Below the pieces are notes generated by a model, which was not told the DNA's origin, did no database searches, and saw nothing but the letters and a program-made list of their open reading frames with translations. From the NCBI RefSeq assembly GCF_007565055.1, contig NC_044560.1:49933030-49997029 (forward strand): 64,000 nt of DNA, given 5' to 3'. The translations under genes and the position numbers were made by a program. Shown here piece after piece: positions 62,199 through 64,000 of this stretch (position 1 is the first letter of the stretch; each line of letters opens with the position of its first letter). The stretch comes from Rhinopithecus roxellana (lineage: Eukaryota > Chordata > Mammalia > Primates > Cercopithecidae).

Positions 62199-62658
62199 AC
62201 AAAGCTTTAATAAATAAGACAATGTTACAAGGAAAGCACAAGCAGTTCTCTTTCTGCTCGCCTTCAGCTGCTATTCCCATTCTACGAGGGGAAATCCTCA
62301 CCCGGAAAACCTTGTTCACACTGGCACAGGTCCCAGGGCGTGAGCCCCTGTGGAGGCTGGGTCTCTCCCTTTCCATTTCCCTTGTTGACTTCCAGCACGA
62401 CTGTTGTTAGCTCGCAGATGGACAGGCAGTGCTCCATGACTTGCCAGCTGCCAGGCTGATTCCGCTTTGGTTCTCTAGGAGAACAAGCCTGATATCAAGG
62501 ATGCAAAGGGGGCCAGGGCGCCTCTGCTCAAGGCGGGAATCTTGGGTGTCTACACATAGTCAGACAAGGGCTTATGTTTAGGCTGCAGCTTCGAGATAAC
62601 CTGCCACCTCCAGAAAGCCTCCCAGGAAGACAGAAGTTGGTGAGGTGACCTGGGAGTT
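62199..62658. other. Single-copy DNA
   Basis: No gene or repeat recognised. Confidence 0.4.
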
Positions 62659-62659
62659 A

Positions 62660-62778
62660 GGAAAGAAGAAGCAACAGGGGAGGAGAGGGAATCCCAGGAA
62701 GAAAGATGGAGCTTTGCAAAGGCACAGAGGTGTGAATGAACAGGACAGGATTGCAGTTCATGGCCATTACTCGCCTGA
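62660..62778 (-). repeat. Probable L2 fragment
   Basis: GCTTTGCAAAGGCACAGAGG resembles the complemented L2 end of ORF2. Confidence 0.5.
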
Positions 62779-62784
62779 ACACAG

Positions 62785-63405
62785 CTTCCCTGTTAATCAG
62801 TCGCATTTTTGCTTTGATCATTTCTTCCCCACAACTGCCCCAACCCCATCAACTGCCAAGTTCCGTGCAGATTCTACCATCTTGTACATCTCTAGTATCC
62901 ATTTCCTCTTCTCTACCCCGATGGCCATTGTCTGTGACACATAGCTCTTCTGGTCTAGACTAATTAGAACAGTTTTCTAACCAATCTCCTTGCCTCTAGT
63001 TTCTCCCACCTTCCAATCCATTCACCTCACGTTGCCAAAATAATCTTCTGACTGTTCCTTTTCTGCTTAAGTCCTTCAAGGACACCCCATCACCTCTGGG
63101 ACCAATTCTGTAGCTTAGGACTCAAAGCCTCCATAATCTGATCCCATTGTCTTCCTTTCCTGCCTAATTTCCCAACAAAACCTACACAAACCCTGAGTTA
63201 TTGCCACACTAACTATCAGTTCCCCCAAATGAGGCATACAGTTTAATGCTGTCTGTTGCTCTTCCTTTTACCTGGAATTCCCTCCACCCCTGTCTTTCTG
63301 GCTAACTCCTACTCCTTCTTCAGAACCCAGCTAAGGAAGCACCTCTTCTAGAAAGGTTTTTCTGACCCCTTCTCTGTGCTCTCAGAGCCTGAGAGCACAT
63401 ATATC
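62785..63405 (+). repeat. L2-like LINE fragment
   Basis: CACGTTGCCAAAATAATCTT, CTTAAGTCCTTCAAGGACAC, CCTCCATAATCTGATCCCAT, TTTTACCTGGAATTCCCTCC and CAGAACCCAGCTAAGGAAGC occur in L2 ORF2-to-3' order. Confidence 0.75.
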
Positions 63406-64000
63406 TCTAGCATCGAGGTTCTTAGGGCTAGAATTCACTAGCTTTGTGCATTTGTATGGGGGAAGAAATGTTCACTAATTTGTACCTAAAATTAATTTAA
63501 CATTTCCTTCAATTACAAATGTAGGCTCAAATCACAGTGATATCAATAGTTCCTGTAATTTATTACTAATAGAAATCATAGTTATTTTCATATCACTTTA
63601 CAGTTGCTACAGATTATCTAAAAATTTTATCTATGATTATCAATATTTTGAAAATAAAATAGTTACTAGATCTATGTAGATCTGGTTACTCAGTATACAA
63701 ATATGAAACCACATACATTATTACCAATTAATTTTTTTCTGTATTTTGTTAACTTTTGAAAAATAATTGCTTTCTTTGCCATTGTATGTTCTTAATTTTA
63801 TGCATTTTTAAATGTTATTCTGAGAAGAGGCCCAAGGGCACAACCAAACTGTCCAAGGGCTTCCCAGCATGAATGATGACACCTTCTCTGGCAGAATCCT
63901 CTTAAATCCCCACTGTAACTTTTGGTTTATCTTGTCCTCCTCTGTCAATAGAGTGTGTGCATCTTGAAAGAAGGGGGCCCTCTCTTTACATGAAAGACTT
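63406..64000. other. AT-rich single-copy DNA
   Basis: No gene or repeat confidently recognised up to the window edge. Confidence 0.4.

Overview
This is primate genomic DNA, most likely from an Old World monkey (Cercopithecidae). Primate-specific Alu elements are present throughout. The two youngest copies (22213-22508 and 44200-44479) carry the diagnostic changes of the cercopithecid AluYR lineage rather than human AluY: CTCAAGCCTG near the 5' end, GGGCGAGGTGGC, and a shortened GAT(C/T)(C/T)GGCCACTG segment in the right arm.

I find no protein-coding gene, tRNA, rRNA or recognisable small RNA gene. Every long open frame that I checked is either a shadow of an Alu, L1, L2 or THE1 repeat or open because of local GC richness. 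The window reads as intergenic or deep intronic DNA. It is mainly ancient, mostly short repeats (about fifty MIR fragments and many L2 pieces), with later layers of Tigger and hAT DNA transposons, MaLR/ERVL retroviral LTRs, L1 and Alu.

Layout. 1-3.3 kb: a full THE1 provirus (minus strand) with both LTRs, inserted into a MER5A. 3.3-6.3 kb: Alus, MIR and unique DNA. 6.3-11.4 kb: one long L2 split by a plus-strand L1, which itself contains a solo MST LTR, and by a minus-strand L1 piece. 11.4-19.5 kb: dense MIR, MER2, a free left Alu monomer and a Tigger MITE. 19.9-22.5 kb: duplicated L1 fragments around an Alu, then an AluYR. 22.7-35.5 kb: L2/MIR and unique DNA with a GATA-repeat-bearing LTR and several hairpins. 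35.5-41.1 kb: AT-rich minus-strand L1 block. 41.5-50.8 kb: MIR, L2 and Alu. 50.8-51.5 kb: the only CpG island. 51.5-60.6 kb: MIR/L2 and two repeat-free blocks with clustered GATA, ETS, KLF and E-box motifs. 60.6-61.6 kb: three minus-strand Alus. 61.6-64 kb: L2 and AT-rich DNA.

The points most worth a second look are: a piece of THE1 internal sequence inside one of its own LTRs; a perfect 14-bp inverted copy inside an old Alu; a 25-bp-arm hairpin at 31.77 kb; an orphan CpG island; and a motif-dense repeat-free block at 58.8 kb. Repeat boundaries and subfamily names were set by eye and are approximate.
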